A stretch of 64,000 nt of DNA from Verrucomicrobiales bacterium (GCA_002698785.1 PAAG01000019.1:310001-374000); one strand, 5' to 3'; positions 24,576 to 32,293 are shown, counted from the stretch's first letter. The notes: generated from the sequence alone by a model not told the origin. Made by a program: numbers and translations.

Positions 24576-26003
24576 ATGAATCATCCCAATCCCATTCACA
24601 TCCGGGCAGGCGACCTCAAACCGGCACTCGTCGGTCTTGGCAAAGTCGCTCACCCGAAGGCTACGCTCCCGGTGCTGCAATGCATCCGGGTCGAAGCTCT
24701 CAGCGCCACTTCGGCGCAGCTCACCGCCAGCGATCTCGACTTTCACCTCGATGTGACGGTTCCGATCGAAGCGGGAAGGAAAGGCGAGCCGTTCCTCCTG
24801 TCACTCGCTGCGATCCGCGATCAGATTCGCGGTTTCAAAGCAAACGACACGGTGTATCTAGCTCCCCATGCCAAGGCACCCTCGGCGAAGGAGTTCCCCG
24901 AAGCACCATCGTTTCGGGCGACTCCGATCCCGTTCAGCGAGGATATGAGCGCCAGCCTGTTGCGAGCCTTCTCTTGCGCCTCGCACGACACCACTCGCTA
25001 CGTGCTCCAAGGTGCCTTTCTGGACATCTCCGGAAAGGGCAAGAAGGCCCATCGCATCGTCGCGACCGATGGTCGGCAGTTGTATTCGAGCAACTCGATG
25101 CACCTGCCGTCCCTCAAGTCGTCGGTCATCCTCCCGGACCATCCCCTGTGGAAGTGGAAACGAATCCTCGATTCCACCGGACAGAGTCCCTGGACCCTGC
25201 GAGTCGGTAGCGAAAAGGACGGGGCTGTCCCGTTCCGGATCGATGCGGAGACGTGGCGGCTCACGGGCAAGACCATCGAGGGCAACTACCCGAATTACCG
25301 GCAGGTCATTCCGCCGGGATCGGACTTCAAGTCCCAGGTGGAGATGTCGCCCGAGGTGGCCCACGCCATCGCCGACCTGATTCCGAAACTCCCCGGGAAG
25401 AAGCTGGCGAACAAGCCAGTCGGTCTTCACATCGAGAAAGGTCTCGTGTCTCTGCTCGCCCGTGAATCGATTGATGAGCCGTGGCAGTTCTACCCCATCG
25501 GCCCCGCCCAAGTGAAGGGACCGGAACAGGTGGTCTTCGCCAATCGGGACTACTTCCAGCGAGCTTCCGGATTCGGCCTGACGACGATCAGCCTGATCGA
25601 TCCCCAATCGCCTCTGCAGTTTTCGCGGAAAGGTGACCTCATGATCGTGATGCCCGTTCGCGTCGGTGATGCCGATTCACTGAAGCGCCCTCGCAAACTC
25701 GAACCCATCGTATCGAGAGAAGCAGGGGTGCCGAAGCAAGTCGTATCGCGCCCCACTCCGTCGAAGAAGCAAGGAGCCAAACCAAGCTCCAAAGCTCCCG
25801 CCTCAAAGTCCGATCCCATGGACGAGGTCGAAGCCCGGATCGCCGAAGCCAACTCAGCCCTCGCGACAGCAGGGAAGAAACTGAAGTCGGCCAAAGGCTC
25901 GCTCAGCAGCGCGCGCGTTCAGCGGAGTGAAGACCAGGAAGAGTTGAAAGGATTTCGCTCCCTCTTCCGGTCGATCAAGAAGCTGGCTACCGGATCCAAC
26001 TGA
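24576..26003 (+). CDS. DnaN-like sliding clamp homologue with extended C-terminus
   Basis: A 475-residue protein from the ATG at 24576; a GTG at 24552 overlaps the upstream stop and is the alternative start. The DNA polymerase III beta-clamp pattern is clear. Domain 1 has KATLPVLQCIRVEAL and LTASDLDFHLDVTVPIEA, domain 2 has HRIVATDGRQLYSSNSM, and IEGNYPNYRQVIPPG matches 'DGRFPDYRRVLP' of DnaN. The end of domain 3 reads FSRKGDLMIVMPVRV. About 90 further residues (Lys/Pro-rich, then a helical tail) follow and are absent from housekeeping clamps. I infer an element-encoded processivity factor or clamp decoy. Confidence 0.75.
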   Translation: MNHPNPIHIRAGDLKPALVGLGKVAHPKATLPVLQCIRVEALSATSAQLTASDLDFHLDVTVPIEAGRKGEPFLLSLAAIRDQIRGFKANDTVYLAPHAKAPSAKEFPEAPSFRATPIPFSEDMSASLLRAFSCASHDTTRYVLQGAFLDISGKGKKAHRIVATDGRQLYSSNSMHLPSLKSSVILPDHPLWKWKRILDSTGQSPWTLRVGSEKDGAVPFRIDAETWRLTGKTIEGNYPNYRQVIPPGSDFKSQVEMSPEVAHAIADLIPKLPGKKLANKPVGLHIEKGLVSLLARESIDEPWQFYPIGPAQVKGPEQVVFANRDYFQRASGFGLTTISLIDPQSPLQFSRKGDLMIVMPVRVGDADSLKRPRKLEPIVSREAGVPKQVVSRPTPSKKQGAKPSSKAPASKSDPMDEVEARIAEANSALATAGKKLKSAKGSLSSARVQRSEDQEELKGFRSLFRSIKKLATGSN

Positions 26004-26050
26004 TTCTGCGTCCGCAGACGATCCCCACAAACAACAGCAACCACGGCACG

Positions 26051-26079
26051 GAGGCCCGGCTCATCGCGAGTCGGGCCTT
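26051..26079 (+). terminator. GGCC-type terminator hairpin
   Basis: GAGGCCCGGCTC / GAGTCGGGCCTT, a 12-bp stem with two wobbles and an ATCGC loop, then CGTGTTTTC. The apical part CTC-ATCGC-GAG nearly repeats that of the hairpin at 23607. Confidence 0.65.
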
Positions 26080-26131
26080 CGTGTTTTCACCCAACCCCAT
26101 TTCAGAATTCCAACCCAACACCCAACATCCC

Positions 26132-27160
26132 ATGAATCATTCATCCAACCACGACCTCCTCGCCGTGCTCACGCGCGAAGGAGTGCTCATCAATGCCTCG
26201 GTGCGGTATCCGCGCTTTCACAAGAAGCTCAGCCCCGCCGACCTCGGTCTCGAACCCGAGCAAGTCAGCGACCGGCTCATGAGCCTCGGACACAAGCGTT
26301 TGCTCCCGAAGGAAGCGCTCGCCCAGCTCGCTTTGGTCGAAAGTCGCACTCATGCGATCGTCGAAAAGGGCACGTTTCCGTTTCTCGGCGGTATCGGCCA
26401 CTTCCTGCCGAATGGCAAACTGGTCGATGTCCAGGAACGGCTGAATTCGCAAAACGTGTGTTTTCGCGAAGCGAGGGATCGCTTCCTCGAAGACTACCGC
26501 GATCTCCGCTCCCAAGCCCTCGACGAGTGGCGTGACGCCACCCGCCAAATTTCGAAAACCTACGTAGAAGCAGAACGGCTGTTTTGCCAGATCGAAGGTT
26601 CTTTCCCTCCTAGGGAACAACTCGAACGGCGGTTTTCCTTCGACGTGCATTTGTTTCAGATCGCGGTTCCCGAGGATCTCGGCATGGAGCTGGTCAGCTT
26701 CGCCGAGCAGCAGGAGGTTCGTCGTGCCCGTCACGAGGCTGCCGATGCCGCCGCCCGGCAAATTCGGGAGGGCGTCGAGGACTTTGTCGGCGAGTGCGTC
26801 ACCGAGCTGCGTCACCAGACCGCCCAGCTCTGCGACGATATGCTCGCCTCCATGCGCTCCGGGAAGACCGAAGGCGTCCACCAGAAAACCCTCAACCGGT
26901 TGGTGAAGTTCATTGACGACTTCCGCTCCATGAATTTCGCCGGCGATTCCGAGATGGAGCAACAGCTCGATCGGGTTCGTTCGGAACTGCTCAACCGCAG
27001 CGCCGAGGACTACCGGCAGAATCCGTCGGCGACACGTTCCCTGCAGGACGGTCTCACCCAGCTCCGCGACCAAGCCCAGGAACTCGCCACGCGTGATGCC
27101 CGGGAATTGGTCGAACGCTTCGGCCAGGTCGGCCGCCGCAAGCTGCAGATGGCGGGATAA
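26132..27160 (+). CDS. DUF3150-like protein
   Basis: A 342-residue protein from the ATG at 26132. NASVRYPRFHKKLSPADLGL near residue 20 resembles the start of DUF3150 proteins (a Trp-rich 'W-x-G' equivalent is replaced by Tyr/Arg). SRTHAIVEKGTFPFLGGIGH follows near residue 85. The rest is long helices rich in Glu, Gln and Arg, likely coiled coil (residues 120-340). DUF3150 genes are commonly found beside AAA ATPases in phages and integrative elements. The upstream leader is A/C-rich without a Shine-Dalgarno sequence. It probably acts with the backbone AAA ATPase at 30082, an inference from synteny. Confidence 0.6.
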   Translation: MNHSSNHDLLAVLTREGVLINASVRYPRFHKKLSPADLGLEPEQVSDRLMSLGHKRLLPKEALAQLALVESRTHAIVEKGTFPFLGGIGHFLPNGKLVDVQERLNSQNVCFREARDRFLEDYRDLRSQALDEWRDATRQISKTYVEAERLFCQIEGSFPPREQLERRFSFDVHLFQIAVPEDLGMELVSFAEQQEVRRARHEAADAAARQIREGVEDFVGECVTELRHQTAQLCDDMLASMRSGKTEGVHQKTLNRLVKFIDDFRSMNFAGDSEMEQQLDRVRSELLNRSAEDYRQNPSATRSLQDGLTQLRDQAQELATRDARELVERFGQVGRRKLQMAG

Positions 27161-27176
27161 AAGTCACCAAGACTGT

Positions 27177-27206
27177 GGCGGGGCCGGGAAACAAACCGGC
27201 CCTGCC
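27177..27206. terminator. GGCC-type hairpin after DUF3150-like gene
   Basis: GGCGGGGCCGG / CCGGCCCTGCC, an 11-bp stem with one wobble and an 8-nt loop. No T-run on either strand. It lies between convergent genes. Confidence 0.5.
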
Positions 27207-27224
27207 ATCAATCGTGTTCCTTTT

Positions 27225-27572
27225 CTAAGCCTCTGCGGGCTCCACATTCACACAACCGATCACGTCACCACCAGTTGTCTGCAACAATCTGGCAAAAACG
27301 TCTTCGGGATCGATCCGCAACTTCCGACATTGCAGTTGCTCCAGGCTTCCTTCCGCCAGCATTCCGTAGAAGTAGGAAAAAAGATGCGGTGAGCAATAGG
27401 GCTCGGCTCGTAGCGGCAAAGTCAGACTCACCGGAAAGCTATCTAGATCTGCGAGATACCCTGTATCGTAGGTGAAGCGGAAACCGTCGTCTGTCTCCTC
27501 GATGACTCCTGCCCTCCTACCAGACATCCTGACGATCCCTTTTCTTTTCGTACGTCTCTGCATTTCGTTCAA
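27225..27572 (-). CDS. stand-alone HipA N-terminal (HipS-like) protein
   Basis: A 115-residue protein matching only the N-terminal subdomain of HipA kinases: GFRFTYDTGYLADLDSFPVS, LTLPLRAEPYCSPHLFSYFY, GMLAEGSLEQLQCRKLRIDP. The kinase domain is absent and no hipT or hipB gene lies nearby. In tripartite HipBST systems a lone HipS of this kind is the antitoxin. Here it is 12 nt downstream of abiEii in the same orientation, so it probably belongs to the AbiE operon. It could be an accessory antitoxin or a remnant; sequence alone does not decide. Confidence 0.75.
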   Translation of the reverse strand: MNEMQRRTKRKGIVRMSGRRAGVIEETDDGFRFTYDTGYLADLDSFPVSLTLPLRAEPYCSPHLFSYFYGMLAEGSLEQLQCRKLRIDPEDVFARLLQTTGGDVIGCVNVEPAEA

Positions 27573-27584
27573 CGAGTTGGAATA

Positions 27585-28451
27585 CTATTCCCCTTCCAAA
27601 CGTTCCACCAATTCCGAGAAAAACTCCTCCCCCCACAGTGCCACCGCATCCGGATCCTGAATAAAGGGCATAACATCGCTTTTGGCTTGGTCGAAATCGA
27701 CTTGGGCGAAGCGGTTTCTCATCAGCCCCCTCAGGGTCTCAACTGTCAATTTCTCTTCTTTGTTCCAATGTCCCGTCTGCTCCATTCGACTCTGAAGATG
27801 GGAAAGATGCACCGGGATCCCCTTTCCCAGATACCAGACAAAGTCGTAGAAGTCGCGCCCCTTCACCCGCCTCTTCCAGTTGCGACAGAGCAGTGCGTGC
27901 ACCTTTCCCGCAAACAAGCAGGAAGGAGTGAACAGCTTCACTTGGAACGGGATGGGAAGAAGGAGCGTCCGAACCTCGGTGTCCGCTCCCGCCGGGGGAT
28001 CCGTATCGATCTCCATTTTGATCTTTAGCTTCTGCCCGGAAGGAAAATGATTCTCCAGCCCCTCCGGCACCCCGATCTCCAACAAGTTGATTCGGGTATT
28101 CCCCTTGATGAAGGCCGAGTCGATTGCGGTCTCCACCTTCTTCGCCTTCCGATCCACCTCGAACACGAATCCGAAGCCGGCCAGCTCTGCCCGAACCGCC
28201 TCCAAGTGAGGTGTGAGGTCGAATCCCTCATCCGGTTCGAGCAGGGTGAAATCCAGATCTTCCGAATACCGAGGCAGTCCGTGAAAGATTCTCAGTGCCG
28301 TACCTCCGTAGAAGGCAACATGCTCATAGAACTTGGATCGCCACAGTCCCAGCAGAGCCAGTTCCTGCACCACTTCGCGGAGAGCATTCTCCCATTCGGA
28401 GGATGTCTTGAGATCGTAGCGTTCGAGGAGGGATTGGAGGGCTGGATTCAT
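27585..28451 (-). CDS. abiEii: AbiEii nucleotidyltransferase toxin
   Basis: A 288-residue protein from the ATG at 28451, which overlaps the abiEi stop (ATGA). The nucleotidyltransferase core is visible: FYGGTALRIFHGLPRYSEDL then DFTLLEPDEGF, the GG-x-D-x-D-like arrangement near residues 65-90. FTPSCLFAGKVHALLCRNWK and KRVKGRDFYDFVWYLGKGIP are typical of the AbiEii/AbiGii family. AbiEii toxins use GTP or other NTPs to modify tRNA or another target and cause growth arrest during phage attack. An upstream in-frame start at 28493 would add 14 basic residues but would overlap abiEi more deeply. Confidence 0.9.
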   Translation of the reverse strand: MNPALQSLLERYDLKTSSEWENALREVVQELALLGLWRSKFYEHVAFYGGTALRIFHGLPRYSEDLDFTLLEPDEGFDLTPHLEAVRAELAGFGFVFEVDRKAKKVETAIDSAFIKGNTRINLLEIGVPEGLENHFPSGQKLKIKMEIDTDPPAGADTEVRTLLLPIPFQVKLFTPSCLFAGKVHALLCRNWKRRVKGRDFYDFVWYLGKGIPVHLSHLQSRMEQTGHWNKEEKLTVETLRGLMRNRFAQVDFDQAKSDVMPFIQDPDAVALWGEEFFSELVERLEGE

Positions 28452-29086
28452 GAGGCAACTGGCCTCCGCCGTGCGTTTCTTTTTCCGAGCCACTTCGCGA
28501 AGACCGTCACCGAAGTGCGCCGATACACAGCGGCGATGGAGTCAATCAAGCCAACGTCGAGTTCATCGAGACCATCCTCTTCGAGACGCAAATCTTCCAG
28601 CAGGAAGGGGGGCATCTCACGTTGCGCGTCGAGCCCCCGAACCTGGGCAATCCGATCGCAAAGTGCTTTCTCCGGCAACGCGAGAAGGTAAGCGCCGCCT
28701 TTCGCGCCTTCCCGGGTCACTCCGATCGCAAAAGCCCGTTCCGGAACCGGCAGGTATCGAAACCTCCCCACCGGCGTCTCGAAACTCCGAGTTCGCTTCG
28801 ATGTCATGCAGGTAATCTCTTCCACCCGCTCTGGAATCATCCCGTAGTGAGCCAATGCAGTCTCGAGGCTGACGTAGGACGGCCCATAGACCAGTCCCGA
28901 CAGGACGCGGGGATCCACAGTGGCGGCCTCGTCGCCGAGAGATCCTGCTATGTAGAGGCCTCGTTTCACCTGGATGACTTCCCCGCTTTCGCAAAGCCGG
29001 TGCAGCTTATCCCGCGGCGCACGGAAGTCCCTCAGCCGATCCATCGCCAGCTGGTAGTCGAACGGCACATCCCGAGGGAGACCCAT
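28448..29086 (-). CDS. abiEi: AbiEi antitoxin / transcriptional autoregulator
   Basis: A 212-residue protein. The N-terminal winged helix covers DKLHRLCESGEVIQVKRGLY with the AbiEi signature RGLYI. The C-terminal domain contains LSGLVYGPSYVSLETALAHY and ITCMTSKRTRSFETPVGRFR, followed by YLLALPEKALCD. AbiEi proteins neutralise AbiEii and repress their own promoter. The ATG at 29086 is preferred to that at 29110, because a palindrome with a promoter-like sequence covers the latter. First gene of abiEi-abiEii-hipS-like. The operon is inserted on the opposite strand between backbone genes. Confidence 0.88.
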   Translation of the reverse strand: MGLPRDVPFDYQLAMDRLRDFRAPRDKLHRLCESGEVIQVKRGLYIAGSLGDEAATVDPRVLSGLVYGPSYVSLETALAHYGMIPERVEEITCMTSKRTRSFETPVGRFRYLPVPERAFAIGVTREGAKGGAYLLALPEKALCDRIAQVRGLDAQREMPPFLLEDLRLEEDGLDELDVGLIDSIAAVYRRTSVTVFAKWLGKRNARRRPVAS

Positions 29087-29108
29087 ATTCTTTGCTGATT
29101 TTGTCACC

Positions 29109-29129
29109 ATGTCGAAAATAATTCGACAT
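29109..29129 (-). promoter_or_regulatory. AbiE operator palindrome overlapping the promoter
   Basis: A perfect inverted repeat ATGTCGAA-N5-TTCGACAT. On the minus strand TTGTTT and TATTTT, separated by 17 bp, form a promoter whose -10 lies inside the palindrome. This is the arrangement expected for AbiEi autorepression. Confidence 0.7.
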
Positions 29130-29204
29130 GAGTGCAAAAACAAGCGGTTTTCGGAGTCCCGTTTGCCGCCCTGAACCTGAAACCTAAACCAAACCAATAT
29201 CATC

Positions 29205-29591
29205 ATGTCCCACTTCGTCACCATCCAGACACAGATCCGCGATGTCGCGGCTCTGGAGGACGCCTGCGCCGAACTCGGCGTGGAACTCCTCCACAATGCC
29301 CAGGCCCGCGGCTACGCGAACCAGACCCGTCATGGCGATCTCGTTATCCGTCTCCACGGTCCCTACGACATCGCCGCCAACCGGGAAACCAGCGCGGAAA
29401 CTTCCGAGCCCTACACTCTCACCACCGATTGGTGGGGCGGGCACGTCGAGAAGGAGGTCGGTCCGAACTTTGGCCGTCTCCTCCAACTCTACGGCGTCCA
29501 CAAGACAATGCGCGAAGCCAGCCGCAAGCGGCTCCGCGTCACTCGCCGACAGGAAACCGACGGTTCCATCCGCCTCACCCTCGCCGCCTGA
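29205..29591 (+). CDS. DUF1257 (Ycf35-like) protein
   Basis: A 128-residue protein. The diagnostic start MSHFVTIQTQIRDVAALEDA is followed by LLHNAQARGYANQTRHGDLV, TLTTDWWGGHVEKEVGPNFG and LLQLYGVHKTMREASRKRL, the usual order in DUF1257/Ycf35. In cyanobacteria and algal plastids this family accompanies DUF2997 and the Ycf46 AAA ATPase; the same order is seen here. Molecular function is unknown in any organism as far as I know. It is preceded by an A/C-rich leader and followed 20 bp later by the DUF2997 gene. Confidence 0.88.
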   Translation: MSHFVTIQTQIRDVAALEDACAELGVELLHNAQARGYANQTRHGDLVIRLHGPYDIAANRETSAETSEPYTLTTDWWGGHVEKEVGPNFGRLLQLYGVHKTMREASRKRLRVTRRQETDGSIRLTLAA

Positions 29592-29611
29592 TCCAGATCC
29601 CTCGTTCGATC

Positions 29612-29824
29612 ATGAAATCCAACGAACACATCGAGGTCTGGATCAGCCCAGAGGGGGCGATCACGATCGACGCCAAGGGATTCTCTGGCTCGTCCTGCGA
29701 AGACGCCACTCGTTTCCTCGAGGAAGAACTCGGCACCATCGGTCGGCGCCAGCGCACCCGCGACTGGTATCGGCGCAACCACAATCAAACCCACAACGAA
29801 AACCAGCAAGAACAGCAAACATGA
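29612..29824 (+). CDS. DUF2997 protein
   Basis: A 70-residue protein with the family pattern IEVWISPEGAITIDAKGFSG followed by SSCEDATRFLEEELGTIGRR, including the conserved Gly-x-x-Cys. A Gln/Asn-rich tail follows. The stop codon overlaps the next ATG (ATGA). DUF2997 is nearly always beside DUF1257, and its small size suggests a subunit. No catalytic motif is apparent. Confidence 0.82.
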   Translation: MKSNEHIEVWISPEGAITIDAKGFSGSSCEDATRFLEEELGTIGRRQRTRDWYRRNHNQTHNENQQEQQT

Positions 29825-30075
29825 CATCCACCCCCATCCCGGAAGTCCTGCACTTCCAACCCGACGGCACCGGGGCCGGACTCTACACCGAGACCATCGA
29901 TCTCCAGCAGATCGGTGTCCTCGACGTGAGCCGCGCCTCCGAAATCGAGTTCAACCCCGACACCCAGCAGTGGGAGGTCTTCGACTACACGGGCGTCCGG
30001 GTCTTCACCGATCCGTCCCGCGAAACCTGCCTGCGCTGGGAACGGGAATACTTCAACCACCCCCATACCACCTGA
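29821..30075 (+). CDS. small protein (84 aa) of the Ycf35/Ycf46 operon
   Basis: A protein with an acidic, beta-rich pattern (VLHFQPDGTGAGLYTETIDL, EIEFNPDTQQWEVFDYTGVR). It is coupled to the DUF2997 gene by a 4-base overlap and lies 6 bp before the AAA ATPase gene, so it belongs to the operon. There are no cysteine clusters and no membrane segment. I do not recognise its family. Confidence 0.65.
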   Translation: MTSTPIPEVLHFQPDGTGAGLYTETIDLQQIGVLDVSRASEIEFNPDTQQWEVFDYTGVRVFTDPSRETCLRWEREYFNHPHTT

Positions 30076-30081
30076 CCCACC

Positions 30082-31584
30082 ATGAAAGACCAACTCATCC
30101 GCTACACGAGGGCCGGTTACGCCGGCCTTTTTTTGTGCACTCCGGAAGAGGCCCGGGCCGAAGCCATCGTGAAGGCGGCCGCCGAAGAACTCCAACGTCC
30201 GCTCCATGCCTGGAGCCTGACAGAGGGATTCGTCGACACCGCTTCCGGTTCCGTCCGCGCCTGTCCCGATCCCATCGCGGCACTCGAACAGATCGATAAC
30301 TTGGAAGGCGACGTCGTCGTGCTGCTGCGCGACTTCGGCAATCACTTCGAGGAGAACGATCCCGTTCTCCTCCGCAAGCTGCGAGACACTCTCCGCAGCG
30401 CCCGGGCGAGCGGGAAGCTGCTCGTGTTCCTTGGCGTCTGGAAATCCCTGCCGTCTGAACTGGAGCGCGAGATTACCCGGATCGATCTGGATCTGCCCGG
30501 TGCAGAGACTCTGGGTACGGTCCTCGACGGAATCCTTGCCTCGGCTGAACTGAGTGAATTGCCGTCCGAAATTCGGGAAGCAGCTCTCAACGCGGCCGGC
30601 GGCCTCACCACTCTGGAGGCCGAGAATGCCTTTGCCCTGTCCGTGATTGAGACTGGCACTATTCAGCCGACCATCGTCGCCCGGGAGAAGGCACACGCCC
30701 TCAAGCAGAGCGGCCTACTTGAGGTGATCGAGACCACCGAGTCGCTCGATTCCATCGGCGGACTCGACGCCCTCAAAGACTGGCTCACGCAACGATGCGA
30801 AGCCTTCACCCAGCGAGCTCGCGACTACGGTCTACCCGTCCCTAAAGGCATGCTGGTGTTAGGCGTTCCCGGAACCGGGAAATCGCTGACAGCCAAAGCC
30901 ACCGCCAGCGTGTTCAGCGTTCCTTTGCTCAAGCTCGATGCTGGCCGTCTCTTCGGTTCGCTAGTGGGGCAATCGGAAGCCAACCTCCGCGCCGCCATTG
31001 CCACCGCCGAAGCCATCGCGCCCTGTGTGCTTTGGATCGACGAACTGGAAAAGGCCTTCGCCGGATCGGGTTCCTCCGGGAACACTGACGGTGGCACAGG
31101 TTCCCGCGTCTTCGGCAGCCTGCTCAACTGGCTGCAGGAGAAAGCGTCTCCCGTGTTCGTCGTGGCCACCGCCAACGATGTCAGCAAGCTCCCGCCCGAG
31201 CTTCTCCGAAAGGGGCGTTGGGACGAGTGCTGGTTCGTGGATCTGCCCGACGTGAAGGAACGGGCCAGCATCTGGGATATAGTCATCGAAAAGTACGGTC
31301 GCGAGAAGACCGCCTACGATTCCGTCCTGCTCTCCCGTGCCAGCGAACTCCACACTGGAGCGGAAATCGAGGCCGCTTTTGTCGAAGCTCTACACCACGC
31401 ATTCACCGAGGATCGCGAACCAACCGAACTGGACCTCGGCGAAGTGCTGTCTGCTTCTGTTCCGCTCGCCACCACCATGAGCGAGTCCATCGAGCGGCTG
31501 CGTCACTGGTCCCAAGGGCGTGCTCGTCACGCAACGCAGGCCAACCAACCTTGCCACGGAAAGCGGAAGCTCAACCTGAGCTGA
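30082..31584 (+). CDS. Ycf46-like AAA+ ATPase
   Basis: A 500-residue protein. The N-terminal 240 residues form the Ycf46-specific domain (LIRYTRAGYAGLFLCTPEEA, LEGDVVVLLRDFGNHFEEND). The AAA module follows with Walker A GVPGTGKSLTAKA near residue 260, Walker B CVLWIDELEKAFAG near 315, and VATANDVSKLPPELLRKGRW near 365 with the sensor and arginine-finger region. In chloroplasts and cyanobacteria Ycf46 is an unassigned AAA protein. Here it closes an operon with DUF1257 and DUF2997 genes on a mobile backbone. Codons 10-18 encode a terminator-like hairpin (see the separate entry). Confidence 0.88.
   Translation: MKDQLIRYTRAGYAGLFLCTPEEARAEAIVKAAAEELQRPLHAWSLTEGFVDTASGSVRACPDPIAALEQIDNLEGDVVVLLRDFGNHFEENDPVLLRKLRDTLRSARASGKLLVFLGVWKSLPSELEREITRIDLDLPGAETLGTVLDGILASAELSELPSEIREAALNAAGGLTTLEAENAFALSVIETGTIQPTIVAREKAHALKQSGLLEVIETTESLDSIGGLDALKDWLTQRCEAFTQRARDYGLPVPKGMLVLGVPGTGKSLTAKATASVFSVPLLKLDAGRLFGSLVGQSEANLRAAIATAEAIAPCVLWIDELEKAFAGSGSSGNTDGGTGSRVFGSLLNWLQEKASPVFVVATANDVSKLPPELLRKGRWDECWFVDLPDVKERASIWDIVIEKYGREKTAYDSVLLSRASELHTGAEIEAAFVEALHHAFTEDREPTELDLGEVLSASVPLATTMSESIERLRHWSQGRARHATQANQPCHGKRKLNLS
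30109..30134 (+). promoter_or_regulatory. terminator-like hairpin with T7 inside the AAA ATPase gene
   Basis: AGGGCCGG / CCGGCCTT stem with a TTACG loop, then seven T residues, at codons 10-18 of the AAA gene. It looks like an intrinsic terminator or attenuator placed within the coding sequence. The encoded residues (Ala-Gly-Tyr-Ala-Gly-Leu-Phe-Leu) also fit the protein family. Confidence 0.55.
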
Positions 31585-31673
31585 CATGCGTGTTTCTGTC
31601 CCGTGCCCGAACACCAATCCAGAACAGAAACTAGGCTGCCCCTCCCGAATGCGTGAAGGAGGGTGGCAGCCAG

Positions 31674-31712
31674 AGAAAATCCGCCGCTCCGAATAGGGCG
31701 GATTTTCTTTTT
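31674..31712 (+). terminator. intrinsic terminator after the Ycf46 operon
   Basis: AGAAAATCCGCC / GGCGGATTTTCT stem followed by TTTTT, 90 bp after the AAA gene. The rest of 31585-31924 contains no gene I can support. Confidence 0.85.
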
Positions 31713-31924
31713 AGCTGTGACTTCTTTGACTCGCTGAGGCTTCAAAAACGGGGCCATCCAGCTGGATCGAAATTCTCCTCCAAACTCCGTCGAATTGTCC
31801 GAGAATGCCTGACGAAGAAACCCTCTACGAATTTTCTAATTCTTTTATCCATAGCAAGTAACAACCTGTTTGACCAGATGACCAATTCATTCGTTTTGTT
31901 TGCTACACACCAACCATAGATCCA

Positions 31925-32293
31925 ATGGACCTTCCCTTCAAAATTCTCAACCTCGAACAAATCGCCGAAATCGGACTCCTCACTGATGCCACCCGAGCGC
32001 ACTATGCGCGGCATTCCGAATCTGGATTCCATAGTGCTGATAACCAGAACGACCCTGGACCACCGGAAGCAGAACGGAAACGAAACGAAGCAATCAATGA
32101 CCTCTCTCTCGAAGCTCGACAAGAATTGATCGCACTCTATTTTTTCGGTCGGCGGATTGACCGGAACCCACGCTATTGGAATTCAGATCTCCGCACCGCA
32201 CTTACTCAGCTCAACAATCCGAACGTCCTCGACACGGACAACCTTCACGACTATCTCAAACTCGCTCTGAAAGCCTTCGGGATTACATACTGA
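31925..32293 (+). CDS. DUF3775-like small protein
   Basis: A 122-residue protein with an acidic middle. DLSLEARQELIALYFFGRRI resembles the DUF3775 core ('L-x-x-E-x-Q-x-E-L-x-A-L-x-x-x-G-R'), followed by LDTDNLHDYLKLALKAFGIT, a helical end. Function unknown. It lies at the left edge of the phosphorothioation cluster. The 228-bp gap to the next gene (32294-32521) has no supported feature. Confidence 0.5.
   Translation: MDLPFKILNLEQIAEIGLLTDATRAHYARHSESGFHSADNQNDPGPPEAERKRNEAINDLSLEARQELIALYFFGRRIDRNPRYWNSDLRTALTQLNNPNVLDTDNLHDYLKLALKAFGITY

Noticed and set aside
26141..27073. Long minus-strand frame opposite the DUF3150-like gene
   Set aside because: Probable antisense shadow; the plus-strand protein has coherent helices and family features.
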